Both the position numbers and the translations under genes were made by a program. DNA of 64,000 nt. It comes from Rotaria socialis. Taxonomy: Eukaryota; Rotifera; Eurotatoria; Philodinida; Philodinidae. Position 1 is the first letter of the stretch, and each line of letters begins with the position of its first letter. The stretch is taken from contig CAJNYU010003358.1 in NCBI GenBank assembly GCA_905331475.1, forward strand, positions 80,821 through 144,820, given 5' to 3'. Shown here piece by piece: positions 23,901 to 38,600 of the stretch. Under the pieces are notes generated by a model. That model ran no database searches. It was not told the origin of the DNA and saw nothing but the letters and a program-made list of their open reading frames with translations.

Positions 23901-26829
23901 ATTAGACTAAAAATGTCAGGAAAAAAGAACGGAATGAAAGGTTATAATTAAATTTTCTCTGCTTTTAACCGTACTAATCTATAGAGCAGAAGATAATTCA
24001 AGCGAAATGATACAAAAAAATGCTCGCTAGTAATGTAATTAATCAAAACAAAACAAACAAAGTAGTGAAAAGTCGTTTTTAGATGTACAATCAATAAACT
24101 CTAGAATACACTTTCCTCTAGACCGAAGCAAAAGAACCAGTGCAACATATTTCATTACTTATCGATAGTCTTTTCTGACTCAATCAATGTCCTATTGAGT
24201 TCTACGCCACTTTCAATGATCAATTTGCCAACTATAAGACAATTAACTCGATTGTTAGCATGAAAAGAATTCGTATCGATGAGTTGTCGAGTATCATTAA
24301 TAAGTGTCAGTGAGAGCTGGATTTGTTCTTGGGCGGAAATTATGATTGAGTAGTAATCATCGCTAAAAGAAAACTTAATCTAGTTAAAAACATTCATATC
24401 ATTTCAATAATATTGGTGCATTCTACGAATTGTTTGATAGTTAAATAAATTTTCAATTTAGTTACTTATGCAAACCAAATGAAGCTGTATTTTGTTTTAA
24501 TAAATGTCGCCGTGACAAACAATATGGCCGTCAAGCTATTTATACTATGGTTAAAATTGTGTTAAATCCTGACAATGAAATAATATCGAATGAAGATGAT
24601 TGGAAACGAAAATTACAAGGGTATATTTGAATAGAAGAAGAATATCCATGTTTTTTTTTATGATGAGTAAAATCATTTTTCTAGTCCTCGATCTGAAGAA
24701 GCTAAAGTTCATCAGGCAACAGCATTCAATTTACTTCAAGTTCATTTTCTTGCGAATTGATCTTTGAAAAATTTTAATGAAAATATTTTTAGGGAATGAG
24801 CGAAGCATCGAATGATATTCAATATCGAGTATTAGAAAATAGATGTTTGGGACATACAGGAGAAAAACATACTCTTGACCAAGCAACAGAAAATCTAGCA
24901 CAAATTCTTAATGATCATGTAAATAAATTCTTCTTTTTTTTGCGTGTTCTTTTATATTCGAGTATTTTAGAAAGATAATGTTGGTGCTTTATGCGCTATA
25001 AGTGAATGTTTAATGGGATTGAAAAATGCTCAAAAAGCACGGCAATATTTAAAGAAAACAACAAAAATCGCTTGGAATATTGATGATGCTGATGAAATCG
25101 AGCAATGTTGGTTAATGCTTGCAATGACATATGTTCAAGCCACAAAATATGATGAAGCACTTGATCTATGTAAAAAAGTTTTAAATGTTAATAAGGTTTG
25201 GAGAAAAGAATATTCTCGTATATATATATATTGTTTTTGTTTTTTAATGATTTCCTTTCCAATGAATAGTGTTCAACACGAGCATTAGAAATTTTAGGAA
25301 TGATGAATGAACAAACTGGTGCGCATAAAGATGCAGCAGATAATTATGAACAAGCATGGAAATATAGTAGAAAAAATCAACCATCGATAGGTAATATACT
25401 GTTAAATTGACCTTAAAAAAGCATCGTATTTCATAATCCATCTAAAAGATTATATAAAGAATGAGATCAAATAAACAAAATACGTTGTGTTGCACATTTG
25501 TTCTTATTACTCGCGGTCAGTGAACAGCGGCAGTTAGAAGATAGCCGATAGTTTAAGTATCCAATTAGTGCTAGTTGATTGCCAGTATACTCGTGAGTTT
25601 TATCCAGTTTGAACCATAAGGGTCATCGTTGATGCTTTCTTTTTTGTTTGACGATAGAAACTTTTGCATACACGTTCATTCTATGTCACCCCAAGGAAAC
25701 GCATGTTACAATGCGCTAGTGTTTCTTTCTATCTTAAATTAATAATTGAATAGAATGTTATTTGTTTAACTTGTTTCTTTAATAGCGAGTTAATTTTTGA
25801 AAAAGCTCTCATTATAACGATGATAGAAAAAATTCCTGTTTATAATCTGATTGAAATTCTATCATGTAAGATGTTTTTAGTAAGAAAGATTGTTTAATAA
25901 GGTTAGTTGAAGTGTTAACAATCGGATAGCATGTTTAGATAAAAATAGAATTCTATTGTGAGTTAGATTGCATTGATTCCCGTAAGAAAATATTTTTTTT
26001 AATATTGAGAAGCATAGAGAAATGAGGTGCAAAGTTACAAGTACAGTTAAATATGACCATGTAAAAGTCTTCTTTCTACGTCATACTTTGTACCAATCAT
26101 GCGTTTCGTTACTGTCTAGTGACAATAAATTTCTTCAGACGACATTGTTGAATTGAAGCCGGCATTCATTTTTGCACATAGCCCTTGATACTAAATTCAT
26201 TGCTTAAAACAGGAGCTTTTCATATGACAAACATATCGCTAATTATTTTGAATTGGTTTTCACTCCACAATCAAAAACATTTTCAAGAGCTTGAATAAGA
26301 TGACTCATATTTCGTAGGATTAAAACTTAATAAAACAATAGTAAATTCTTTCAAAATCCAGCAGTAGACATTTAAAAGTCTAACAACAAAACTATGATAA
26401 TTTATCGACAAATAAAACATTGCCCGATAGTTCCCACCCTGCTTCGCTATTCTTAATAGTTCATGTGCTGTGTTGTTTTAACTTTATAACATGGTCTATT
26501 TTTTCTACAATCATCAAGCTTTCTAAGGATTCATTATTTTGGTCTGCTCTTGAACAGCTTTCATCCCATTAAATGCTGATTTCTTACACTTCAAATCGTT
26601 TATATATTCTAATTTATCTTGTAGGTTACAAATTAGCATTCAATTATCTCAAATCGAAACGCTTAACAGATGCTATTGATATCGCACACTTCGTATGTTT
26701 GCATATATATATATATATATTTATTATTTTTAAAATAAATATAAATTTGTTTAGATTCTTCAACGATATCCAGATAATACGCGTGTTCGAAAAGATATTC
26801 TTGAAAAAGCACGTCTTATGCTTAAATAA
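17966..26829 (+). CDS. TTC21B: Tetratricopeptide repeat protein 21 / intraflagellar transport protein IFT139
   Basis: Peripheral subunit of IFT complex A, needed for retrograde transport in cilia. Twenty-eight exons: 17966-17992, 18049-18178, 18787-18897, 18959-19023, 19086-19187, 19241-19320, 19377-19571, 19624-19708, 19775-19873, 19928-20120, 20175-20266, 20898-21008, 21075-21167, 21223-22074, 22477-22640, 22697-22779, 22825-23023, 23079-23181, 23239-23349, 23407-23488, 23548-23698, 24462-24620, 24685-24739, 24793-24918, 24971-25195, 25270-25390, 26625-26692, 26755-26829. The sum is 1318 aa, very close to the 1316 aa of vertebrate TTC21B. The protein is TPR throughout (YYFRERYYNQAYTTANEGL; LHEAMRELEQLR; GLPLGKKYLLCLNPDF; VPGLLEGLFLLAKVKYLSGD; YLCKPNEAVFCFNKCRRD). 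Longer introns (608, 631, 763 and 1234 nt) hold nothing recognisable. Poly(A) signal AATAAA at 26858-26863. A TTC21A/B split cannot be decided. Confidence 0.95.
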
Positions 26830-26940
26830 TATTTCATTTGTTATTTCGTTTTATCATAATAAAAGAAAACAAAACACTTATTCATACACATGTGTTTATT
26901 TATCTACAAGAGTATAATATACATCGTATAGAGAGAATAC

Positions 26941-29132
<2,192 letters not shown>

Positions 29133-30024
29133 ATGCAAGGATATCAACAGCGACTCATTACCTTCACTTTATTTATTACTGTGGCATATGGAAAACTAGA
29201 AATTGTCTCTTTCGATGCTAAGGCTCCAACGGATATAATTGGACCTCATTCTACAATCTATGATACTCACATAGAGTTCGTTGATTTCTGTTCTCTCTGT
29301 TATGCATTCACCATACTTGTATATTTATAGATTATGGGCTGTTTTAAAAGATTGTCCAAATTCAGAATGTAGCTGCACTGTCAATAGTCCTGATTTAGCA
29401 GATGATTCGTATAGCGTAACGTTTTTGGTGGCACCGCAAAAGCATATAGGCTATGTGCAGATTTCTGATCTTAAACCAATTACCAAATATTCATTCACTT
29501 TGACTTGTGCGGATGTAGGTAGTCATCCTAGTCTGACAATCCCTATGACAACTGATTATGGTCGTCCATCAGCACCAGCAAATATTGCATCAGCATTAAA
29601 TGCTAACAAAATTAAAATCAGTTGGTCACCGGTAACGCCTAGTGAATCATTTGATCATTACAGAGTGACCATTGATAAAGCAGCTATAGAAGTAGGGAAA
29701 GACAATTCTTATGAAATGAAAGAAAACTATGTAAATGGCATCACGCATAAAATCAGGGTTCAAGCTTGTCGTAAAAACAAGCAAGGCAATATACTGTGTT
29801 CGCAATCAAAAAATGATGAAATAACGTTTTTCGTACCAACACCACCAACAGTAACACCACCAGTAATAACAGCATCAGAAACTCCACCGACAGCAACAGC
29901 AACACCATCAACAGCAACGCCCCCATCAACTACATCAACAACAACAACAACAAAATCAATGGGTGTTCATTCTTATTCTGTATCTGTTTTAATGATTTTT
30001 TTGTCTCTTTTTTTTCTAAGTTGA
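29133..30024 (+). CDS. Secreted fibronectin type III protein with probable GPI anchor
   Basis: Two exons: 29133-29275 and 29331-30024. The 55-nt intron (GTTCGT..TTATAG) is phase 2 and rejoins as Glu. Product 278 aa. The signal peptide is about residues 1-20 (LITFTLFITVAYG). The first FN3-like unit carries a Cys cluster (DCPNSECSC) and ends LKPITKYSFTLTCADVG. A second FN3 unit starts GRPSAPANIASALNANKIKI and contains ISWSPVTPSESFDHYRVTID. The linker is a Pro/Thr/Ala-rich mucin-like stretch, then a hydrophobic C terminus (YSVSVLMIFLSLFFLS) with no cytoplasmic tail, as in GPI-attachment signals. Poly(A) signal at 30176-30181. Cell-surface adhesion or receptor-like role is only inferred. Other donor choices near 29280-29299 break the frame or lose the FN3 start. 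Confidence 0.78.
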
Positions 30025-31079
30025 AACAAAATGTTAAGGAATGTATCCTCCTATTTTCTTAACGTTCTATTTTAATTGCAAAATATATCTATTCAAACTT
30101 GCGTAATTGATAGACGCATTCGATTTTGAATCGTAAGCTTTCAAAAAAGAACGATTTCTTCTGTGAACTATGAAAAATAAAAGTCGATCTAGAAAAGATA
30201 TCTATGATTTTGACTATTTGAATAGATTAGCCTAAAGTGTTCGATTGTTGTAGGAACTGAACGATCAATAAAAATACTCGGTTAAGTGATGAGATTAAAA
30301 TTAAATATAACAAAACAGAAGATCAAAAATCAGTGGATGAGATCAACGTTTAGTAACAAAATCTAATCATTTGTATTTATCAATATAAATAATTTTATAT
30401 CATAATATTCGGGATGAATAAAATCGCCTTTTTATGCGCCAGGAATATTTTAACTCTTTTTCTTTCTCTCTTTATGAGTCAAGCTACAGATATGTTTTTG
30501 GCAGATAATCAACAATCTCATTTATCATTGCCGCAGCGAGAGAATACGAGTGTCAGTAAAATAGAAGACTGAAATAGTTTTTCATCCTTTCGAATTTTTC
30601 AAAATTGAACTCTATTAAATAGACTTTGTAGTAGAATTGGCAATGGCGTTTAATCCCAGCAATATATGAAGTAGTCTGTATGTTGATGATCGTCGTTTCA
30701 AGTTTTATCAATAGAATCATCTTCATAACCAAACTACTATATGCCATTCAATAAAATAATCTTCATGGAATAAAACATTTATTTCTTTTTCTTTTCATAT
30801 CACTTATAAAAATGTCTATAGCTAAAGTGATTGGTACAATCGAGTATTTGTGTATGTGTCTATATGATCATTCTGCATATAATAACAAGTGTAAGTATAG
30901 TAGTACGTTTCGTCTTAAAGATTAAGTTTTTTCGACCAAAAACAAATAAAAAAGGAAATGTGAACATCCGTCATGATCAAGGAGGAAAGAAAAAAAAGTA
31001 CCCTTCGCATTATTCGAGTCAGAAATGAAAATAAAGACTACAAATAAACACACAACAAGTACAAAAATATTTAAGAAGA
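30025..31079. other. Intergenic between convergent genes, no gene recognised
   Basis: About 1.05 kb that must hold the 3' UTRs of the FN3 gene (plus) and the PP2A subunit gene (minus). Short frames at 30553-30747 and 30831-31028 are motif-free. Confidence 0.5.
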
Positions 31080-34000
31080 TCATTGTTCTTGTTTTTCTAA
31101 ACTCATCTGTTCGATTCGTTTCCATGAGTTTATTCGATCTTGTTCTTGAATTGATAATCTATATGATAGATTTGAAAAAATAAGCGACATATTATTGCAA
31201 TAAACTATTACGAATCATTAAAAAATCTACCTTTTTTCATCGTCTCGTAATGCATTTAATATTTCATCACATCCTTTTTTATTAATATCCATAAAATGTC
31301 TTATTAAATTATATGATAATGTTACAATATTTGCATTCCAATGTGTTTTAGATATGCGACATAACGGTGGCAGCAATATCGGTAAAATTTCATCGAGATT
31401 TTCTTCCATCAATTGCACAATGTATTCATTCGACCATAACGTTAATGATCGTTCGGCGACCTAAATAGAGCGATTGTTTTTTTTTTCTAACTCTTATTCT
31501 TTAAGGACTGCAATTAAAACGATTTTCATCGATTAAGAAATAAAGAACGAATCGCACAGAGAAAGCTTTTAGCAACAATCTGGCTCGAGCAGAACTTTTT
31601 TTCCCATATATATATATTTCGCAAGATAACGTTATCGCATACTAATCTTCTCGTATTTTGTATAGAACAAAAATCATCTCCATAAGAATGGTTTATTATG
31701 AAGGATTTTGTCCCATAATCAGTCTGTATAAGAAGACGCTCCCTATATTCTAATTTTATCTGTCAAAGTCAAATAGTTAAAAATTCGAAAGCTCTATTAT
31801 CAATTGATCTGAGTAAAAAAAAGTAATTTCAAAGTAATTTTTAAGACGAGCATAATTTTCTACCGAAAAACATAATTTCAGTTAAATAATTTAGGCCTAC
31901 ATTGACATTTACGTAATAGACATAGGTTATTTTTACACATGGGAATACTCCCTCACTAATGGAAGATTCATGACTTTAGATAGAATTTGCACCGCTTTTA
32001 ATCTGCAGGATAAAATAAGAGGTAAAGTTGCTGTAATTCTTATGGCATTAATTACACATTAGAAACCAACATAGTTTCTTGAGATGGAAATATCAATCAT
32101 AGAAGTCTTTAGTCGAACAACGCTATAGTTTATATTTTATTGACTACTATGGGCTTCCGGAAAAACCTCGCATTCTTTCATAGCTATTTGTACTATTAAA
32201 AAAAGAATCCACGATTGAAATGTTTCTGATTATAGATTAATTTACTTGAAAATGTGATGATGTAACTGATCGTGTAATTTGTCTTGCAAGTGGTACAGAA
32301 ATAATTTTAAATGTTTTTGCATCGACGACATCAAGAATTTCTTCAAGTTCATTGATAAATAAAATCTAAATAGATAATCAATTAAAGTAAACAAGATTTC
32401 GAACAAGAAAATTTTCTTTATACTTCTTTCGTTGAACATGTTTTTGGCCAAAATTTGAGTAAACCTTTGATGACAAGTTCTCCTAATAATGATTCTTTTT
32501 CAATAAATTGTACAACACAATATGTTAACTATGAAAAATTGGAATAGATTTAAATTAAAAACAAGAAAGAAAGAAAGAAAGAAAGAATCTATTTACTTGT
32601 GGATGATATAAATTTAATGAATGCGTTTTATGTAATGGTAAAAGTACTCGTCCAAGAAATACTTTATGTTCTTCTTTTAATGGTACAGCAAAACCATTAA
32701 TGATACTAAATGAGTGTAGAATGGAGAATTTCTTAGAAATTCATACTTATTTTATGACAATACAATACCTTCCAAGTATTTCCAATAGCTCAGCAATGCC
32801 ATTGAATCGTTCGTGTTCGTAGATAAATCTTAATAGTAAAAATAGCATTTAAACAAATTCATAGAATATCATTAGAATTATAACAGATCGTTGAGAAGCC
32901 TATTTTAGAATTAAAAACTGAAATAATATTATTTTTTATGTTTAAACAATTTCTATCACGCACTATCTAGCGAGAATTTCAACAAGGTTCATTGCTTATA
33001 ACAATATTCACATGAAAAACAATGAACTGCTCCCGGCCAAATTGCTTTCTGCTCGAGGGCATCAACATTCGATGGGGTGTGAGAATTTTTGTTTTTTCAG
33101 TGCTCTTTTGCTAAGTTACAAGCGTATTGTTTAGTTGACGAGCATGAAATTATTAAAAGTTTCCAAGCACGATTATTGAAATACAATGCCATTACGCACA
33201 ATACATAGAGATGCTAGAGAAAATTTGGCGCTTTTCACTAAGTCAAATGTACCTGTATAGAGGTATTGACATGACATAGAATTAAAGAACAACTCGAAAT
33301 AGTTGTTTCTATTTTTTTTCAGTTGTAAATATCTTAGAAATTAGTTTTGTGTAAGTCTTGAAATGTTGTAAAGTTTATCTAAGCAAGAAATTTGATGATT
33401 CACGTTCTCGATAATTCGAGGATCATCAAATAAAACATGCATCATGCGATAGGCAAAAGCCGGAAAACAATGCCAAAATAAACTTTATTCTTACTCATGA
33501 TGATCGATCGAATGATAATGGTAATGGTCCCTGGTGAAATGGTGCTTAACAGCTACGAATGTGCTCTCTTAGGAACTGATTAAAAAGCTATGTTAATCTA
33601 ATTATTGATTAAGGATTAGAAAATATAATATTGAATTTTCTTTTATTCTATTCATTTTTACCATAAAAATTCTTCGTTGAATATTAATTGAGTTTAATTG
33701 TTTTCGTCATATTTTACTGCTCGGGTTCGAGTTGATCAAGTTCATTACTAATTTCTTTTAGTCTACGATAAACAAATCGATTTTCAATTCATCGAATTTT
33801 TATTCTTAATTACATCTTTCTTTTTATATTTTACTCATGTTTTGACCAATACGAAAGTATAATAGATAAAATACAAACCTTAAAAAAATATTATTAAATT
33901 GTTTGCGAATGAATGCTCTTAAACCAAGAAATTTTCCATAAATTCGATGAAGTATTGTTTTTAAAAAGTCCCTTTCACGTGGATCTTCACTATCAAATAA

Positions 34001-35095
34001 TTCCAATAGCTGAAATCAAATGAAAGAAAAATAGAGATCAATAAACAATAGATTACTCCATTTGTTTTACTTGTAAAACAAATTTCTGGTCGATGATTTT
34101 TTTTGCTAAATTTGGTTGAAAATCATGTGATTCCAAAAACCTTAAAAAAAATTCATAAACTATTTGTGTATGTGGCCATGATGCTTCTAATGTTGGCTCC
34201 TCTTCTTCGACGCCTGTCTCTTCGGATAAACTATCTGGGCCAGCTGGTGGTAATACACGGAAAAGGTTGATTGATACCTAGGTAAGAGCGAAGAAACTAA
34301 AAGTTCTTTTCCGTTATCAAATAAAGTTACAAACCATGGCGATGGCTTCCGGATAAACATTGTCTGTCAAACAATTTTTTGTTGCTGTTATATAGTCGAC
34401 AATTTCATTGAGACAAGCTCGCTTTATTTCTTTACTTTTAAGATCGCTTACACAATCAGAAAAATCAAAGAGAACACAGCATTGTTTTAATTTCTCAATG
34501 AATAATTTTTCTTGTTGATCACTTGGAGTTTCTAGAGAATAATAATAAATATTTTCAAGTAAATATTATTAAACAATGTTCTATTAAAGAAAACAAACTC
34601 ATTCTTATTTCTTTTTGGAATTTAAAATTGAACTGGGGTTTTTAACAAAATTTACGAGAGACCTGTTTTATCGTAGAAATTAAAATTTATCTAAGGAAAA
34701 TATTTCAAAATGTGTAATAATGTTGAAATGAAACGCATTATCAAAAAAGAACACATTTATAAATAATTTTTGTTCCACTAATATTGGATACATGCATATC
34801 TCTATAATCTACTCTAGTCAAAGTACCCTTGAATATTGTAACTTAATAAAATATCAATAAATAATAAAAAATATTTTGCAAGCGCAATGTTTTTACCTAC
34901 TCATAGCTCACGACTACGTTTAATTAGACTTCGTATGAAATTATGTGGAAAAATACCTTTCAATGGTGGTAACGGTTCAAGTTCTTGATTCAAATGTTTA
35001 TATCCAAGACGTGATGATTCTTGTAGTCGTTTCCTTCGTGTACGAATAGCTTGTTTTTTAGAAAATGGGTCATTTTCTGCAAAATTCGATGACAT
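31080..35095 (-). CDS. PPP2R5: Protein phosphatase 2A regulatory subunit B56 (B')
   Basis: HEAT-repeat subunit that directs PP2A to LxxIxE-type substrates. Ten exons: 35095-34957, 34531-34335, 34277-34071, 34009-33879, 32828-32769, 32705-32597, 32528-32424, 32365-32246, 31460-31231, 31158-31080. Product 458 aa, near the length of short B56 forms (alpha/epsilon). Conserved landmarks in order: [86 protein letters not shown] (residue positions about 180-215), [37 protein letters not shown] and ISKTHWN. Intron 4 is unusually long (1050 nt). The 5' leader has a 3' splice-like TTTTTAG at 35114 and a start-stop uORF (ATGTGA, 35105-35100). Subtype is not assigned. Confidence 0.95.
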
Positions 35096-35653
35096 CTTTT
35101 CACATCGATGTCTCTAAAAACACGACTCAAAACTTAATATTAATATTTGGAGTTATTCAATATATTACCAAACATAAAACAGATCGCTTCAATTAGAATA
35201 TATAAACTAATATTTCTTTTTCTTACTTGTCAACATGCTAGCCAATCAAAATCGTTATTCTAGATGTCGCTGGTGTATTTTCAAGATATAGATATATATG
35301 TATATGCAAAAAACATCATCTAATTTTATTCATTAGAGATTCATGTTTATTTTTATTCAATCAAAGAGAACCAAGAGAAAAAAATGAAAGAAAGAAATAT
35401 CTGAACAAAAGAAAAAGAAAAAAAAATATTTTTTTCCAGTTATTCATCTTCATTTCACATCTAATACACGTACGAACATATAATATATATCAACAGATAG
35501 ACAAACACTGTGTAGAGAGAGAGAAAAAGTAAAGTTATTTTATCGGATTAGAAGAAGTTATGATCACACATGATTTTATTTTTTGAATATTTATTTTCGA
35601 CAGTAAACAAATCTTGACCAGAGACCAAGAATAGAAACAAACAACCGAAACAA
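35096..35653. other. Intergenic between tandem minus-strand genes
   Basis: 558 bp between the Nup98 stop and the PP2A subunit start. It is AT-rich with A- and GA-rich tracts (35400-35540). No open frame resembles Nup96 or anything else. Holds the Nup98 3' UTR and the PPP2R5 promoter. Confidence 0.6.
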
Positions 35654-38600
35654 TTAGAAATGATCAACCTAAAAAATAATCATTACATATATTTAATCAA
35701 TTAATCAAAAAATAAATAAATTTCTACTTTGAATGTCCATGTGCCTGTATAAACATCAAAGTCAACAAATTTTCCATTGAATTTTTTAGTCATGCCACGT
35801 AAATAATGTCCATAGTTCATTTCAATTAATCTATCAGGATCAGTTACTTCTTCGCCACTATTGGATATTGAACGATCAATTGGATAAACGCCCAATAAAG
35901 ATATTATTGCTTGACAATTTAATTCTTCGCCTACCGCTGGTTTATTTTTATCATCGGGATAAACTGTTACTTGTCTACGACCAATTTCAACTAAAATTTC
36001 AAAAACAAAAATCTTAATATGTTTTTTATCATTTTCATTTTGTCTTTTATTTATTACTTAGTTGATTAAGATCGAGACCAGCTAAATTAATTTTCGATCC
36101 TTGAAATGTAACAGAACCATAATGTTCTCTGCCTACAGTGAATTCTTTTACAATACATTGCCCTTTTGGATTAAAATAATTTCTTAATTCATCAATAGTT
36201 GGCTTTGTATAATAATCATCATGTGCTAGTTTAGGTAAACGAAAAGCTCGTTCTTGTTCGAATTTCTGCTCATTTAAATTCTTTTGTTTGTCGTCTTCAT
36301 CAACAGATGCTTTTATAGGTTCAATAGGTTGTTGTTGTTGTTGTTGTTGTTGTTTTGATGCTAAATATGCATCATAAGTAGCAAACTTTTTCCATCCCGA
36401 TAAATTATCTGATGTTGGTTTAACAGTAAATGTATCAGAGAAGATTTCTTCTTTAGTTTGAATTTCATTATTGATGATTCCTCCGCCTCCGCCTCCAAGA
36501 ACAACGGATCGTACTTTATTCATATCGAGTATACGTGGTCGTTTAAGAACATTTGTTTTAGTTATTTTATTAATTGACAATGACGGTCCATCATCCATCA
36601 TTAGTGAATTATCATCATCATCATCAAGAAATGAATCAGCTAGTTTTCGTTTACCCAATAAAGTAATTGATGTATTTGTTGTTGTCGACGGTAACAATAC
36701 TGATGGTAATGTATGACAATGAGTTGGCAATTGGGTAACTAATGTTGGTGGAGGTGTTGATGTATTCGATGTGAGCACAGATGGTTTTGGAATAAGAGAA
36801 GTAAATACGTTAGTTAACGGATGAGTATTGTTCGAGTCAGGCACAGTGCGAATTCGAGTGCGATCAAGACCAATATTTGGCTAAACGAATACAAGAATAT
36901 TATTAGTGAAATTGATATTAGATATACATTTTCATGGGAGAAAATAAATTTAATTGTTCTTCTTGCCTTTTCTAAGCTTTTTCAAATGTTTACTAATGAA
37001 AAGCAATCTCAAAACTGTTTCTATTTACAGGTACGATTCAGCAGTATAATGTAATTTTTGTTAATATCTTATTTTTTACGAAATTGTGATCATACTACTG
37101 TATTTTTGACTATTGGCAAGTTTGAATAATAAGAAAAATGGTTTAACATTTTTCAATTAGTCATCATTTTTACTATCGGCATTTTCAAGTCTTGAACGAT
37201 TGCATAATTAAAATACTTTTTATTCCGAAGGAAATGCTCAGCGTATGAATTTTTCTAATTGTTCATTTTCTTGCGAAGAAATCATATTTTTCAGGTGACA
37301 CTATCAGAGCAATCGAGTAACGATTTGATTAGTTTATGTTGGAAACCTATAAATCATACATTTTTCATTCAATCTTTACTTCCAGTATTTATTTGATATC
37401 CAGAATTCAATAAAAGGATTATATATTCAAAAATAAAACCAATCATGGATATATGTAGATTCTTTTGAGTTTTTACTAATTTCATCGATGTATAATATAT
37501 ATATAATTATAAACCTAGGGGAATTATGAATTCAATTGGCGTTTGTCAGCAACAAACATTTCTTCGTTAGATTTTGATGTAGATCGATTCAATTAAGCAA
37601 AAAAACAGCTAAACAGTTCTCTTACGGTTCAGCCGAATGTCGAACATGCCTGCTGTTGTTTTGTTATCGATGTTTTTTTTTAGAAATAATTCATTTAAGA
37701 ATAACCGTGATGTGTGCTTTCAAGATTCATTCTAGTATTTATCTAACACATCTAAATAATATGAGGATGTACTAGAGCGGAAAGTAATTCATGACATTCA
37801 GAATTCTTATCATCATTTTTTCATTGTTCCATAGCTGCCCCTGAGATATATTAAAAAAACAAGCTTTTCAAATTATTATGTGTCCTTGGTGAAATCGTAG
37901 CATGACTAAAATGAAAGCAATGCTTTCAAGGTTACTATCTAAATATACTAATTATCCTAGTAAACTGCATTAGCAAAAAAGATTAGTCTATTAGCGATTT
38001 ATTGAGTTACAGATATGACGTAAACGTCATATTCCATAACACCAAACAACAGCATATCGAATCCTCCATTTTCGACCGAATAGAAGTGAACTGAAAGAGA
38101 AGCAAACTTCGATGACATTGAGCGTTTCTAGATTGAGCCTTTAGGCATTCATTTGCATACTATAAAGATGGAACACGATCGGAAAAAATAGTTAAAATCA
38201 TTTCCAACTAGATGTTTAGTCACTTATTTAATTATCCTATTCGAACCATTGAAAGATATAGAAGAAACAAAAACTTCTGAAAAAAAAACAATCGGACCAA
38301 GATCTTTTTATTTCACCCGATATTCAATTGAATTTTGCTAACAAAAATTTATCAAGACAAACGCTTTAAGAATTATCTTCGTTAGTTTAATGCTTATCTA
38401 TAGTCAAAAACAGATGACAAAATCGAATCGAACAACCTAGTCTTCGCGTGTTTTTATTCGTCGATGATAATCGCAGTATTCTAAAATTTATGAAAGCCGT
38501 GATAATTTTATTTTTGATCGATATAAAATTTTTCTTTATTCTATATTGAATAAAATTATAATGAAATATTATTGTTACTTTTATATTTCGTGCAAGAAAG

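Noticed and set aside
33715..33740. GGTTCGAG-like B-box suggesting a tRNA gene
   Set aside because: Only the first eight bases fit. No A-box, acceptor stem or anticodon arm could be paired around it.
35701..35727. Nup98 C terminus read straight through as VEIYLFFD
   Set aside because: This requires keeping a 59-nt stretch with a good donor and a TTTTTTAG acceptor. Splicing it gives VDHF, matching the family at the cleavage site. The alternative is noted for checking.
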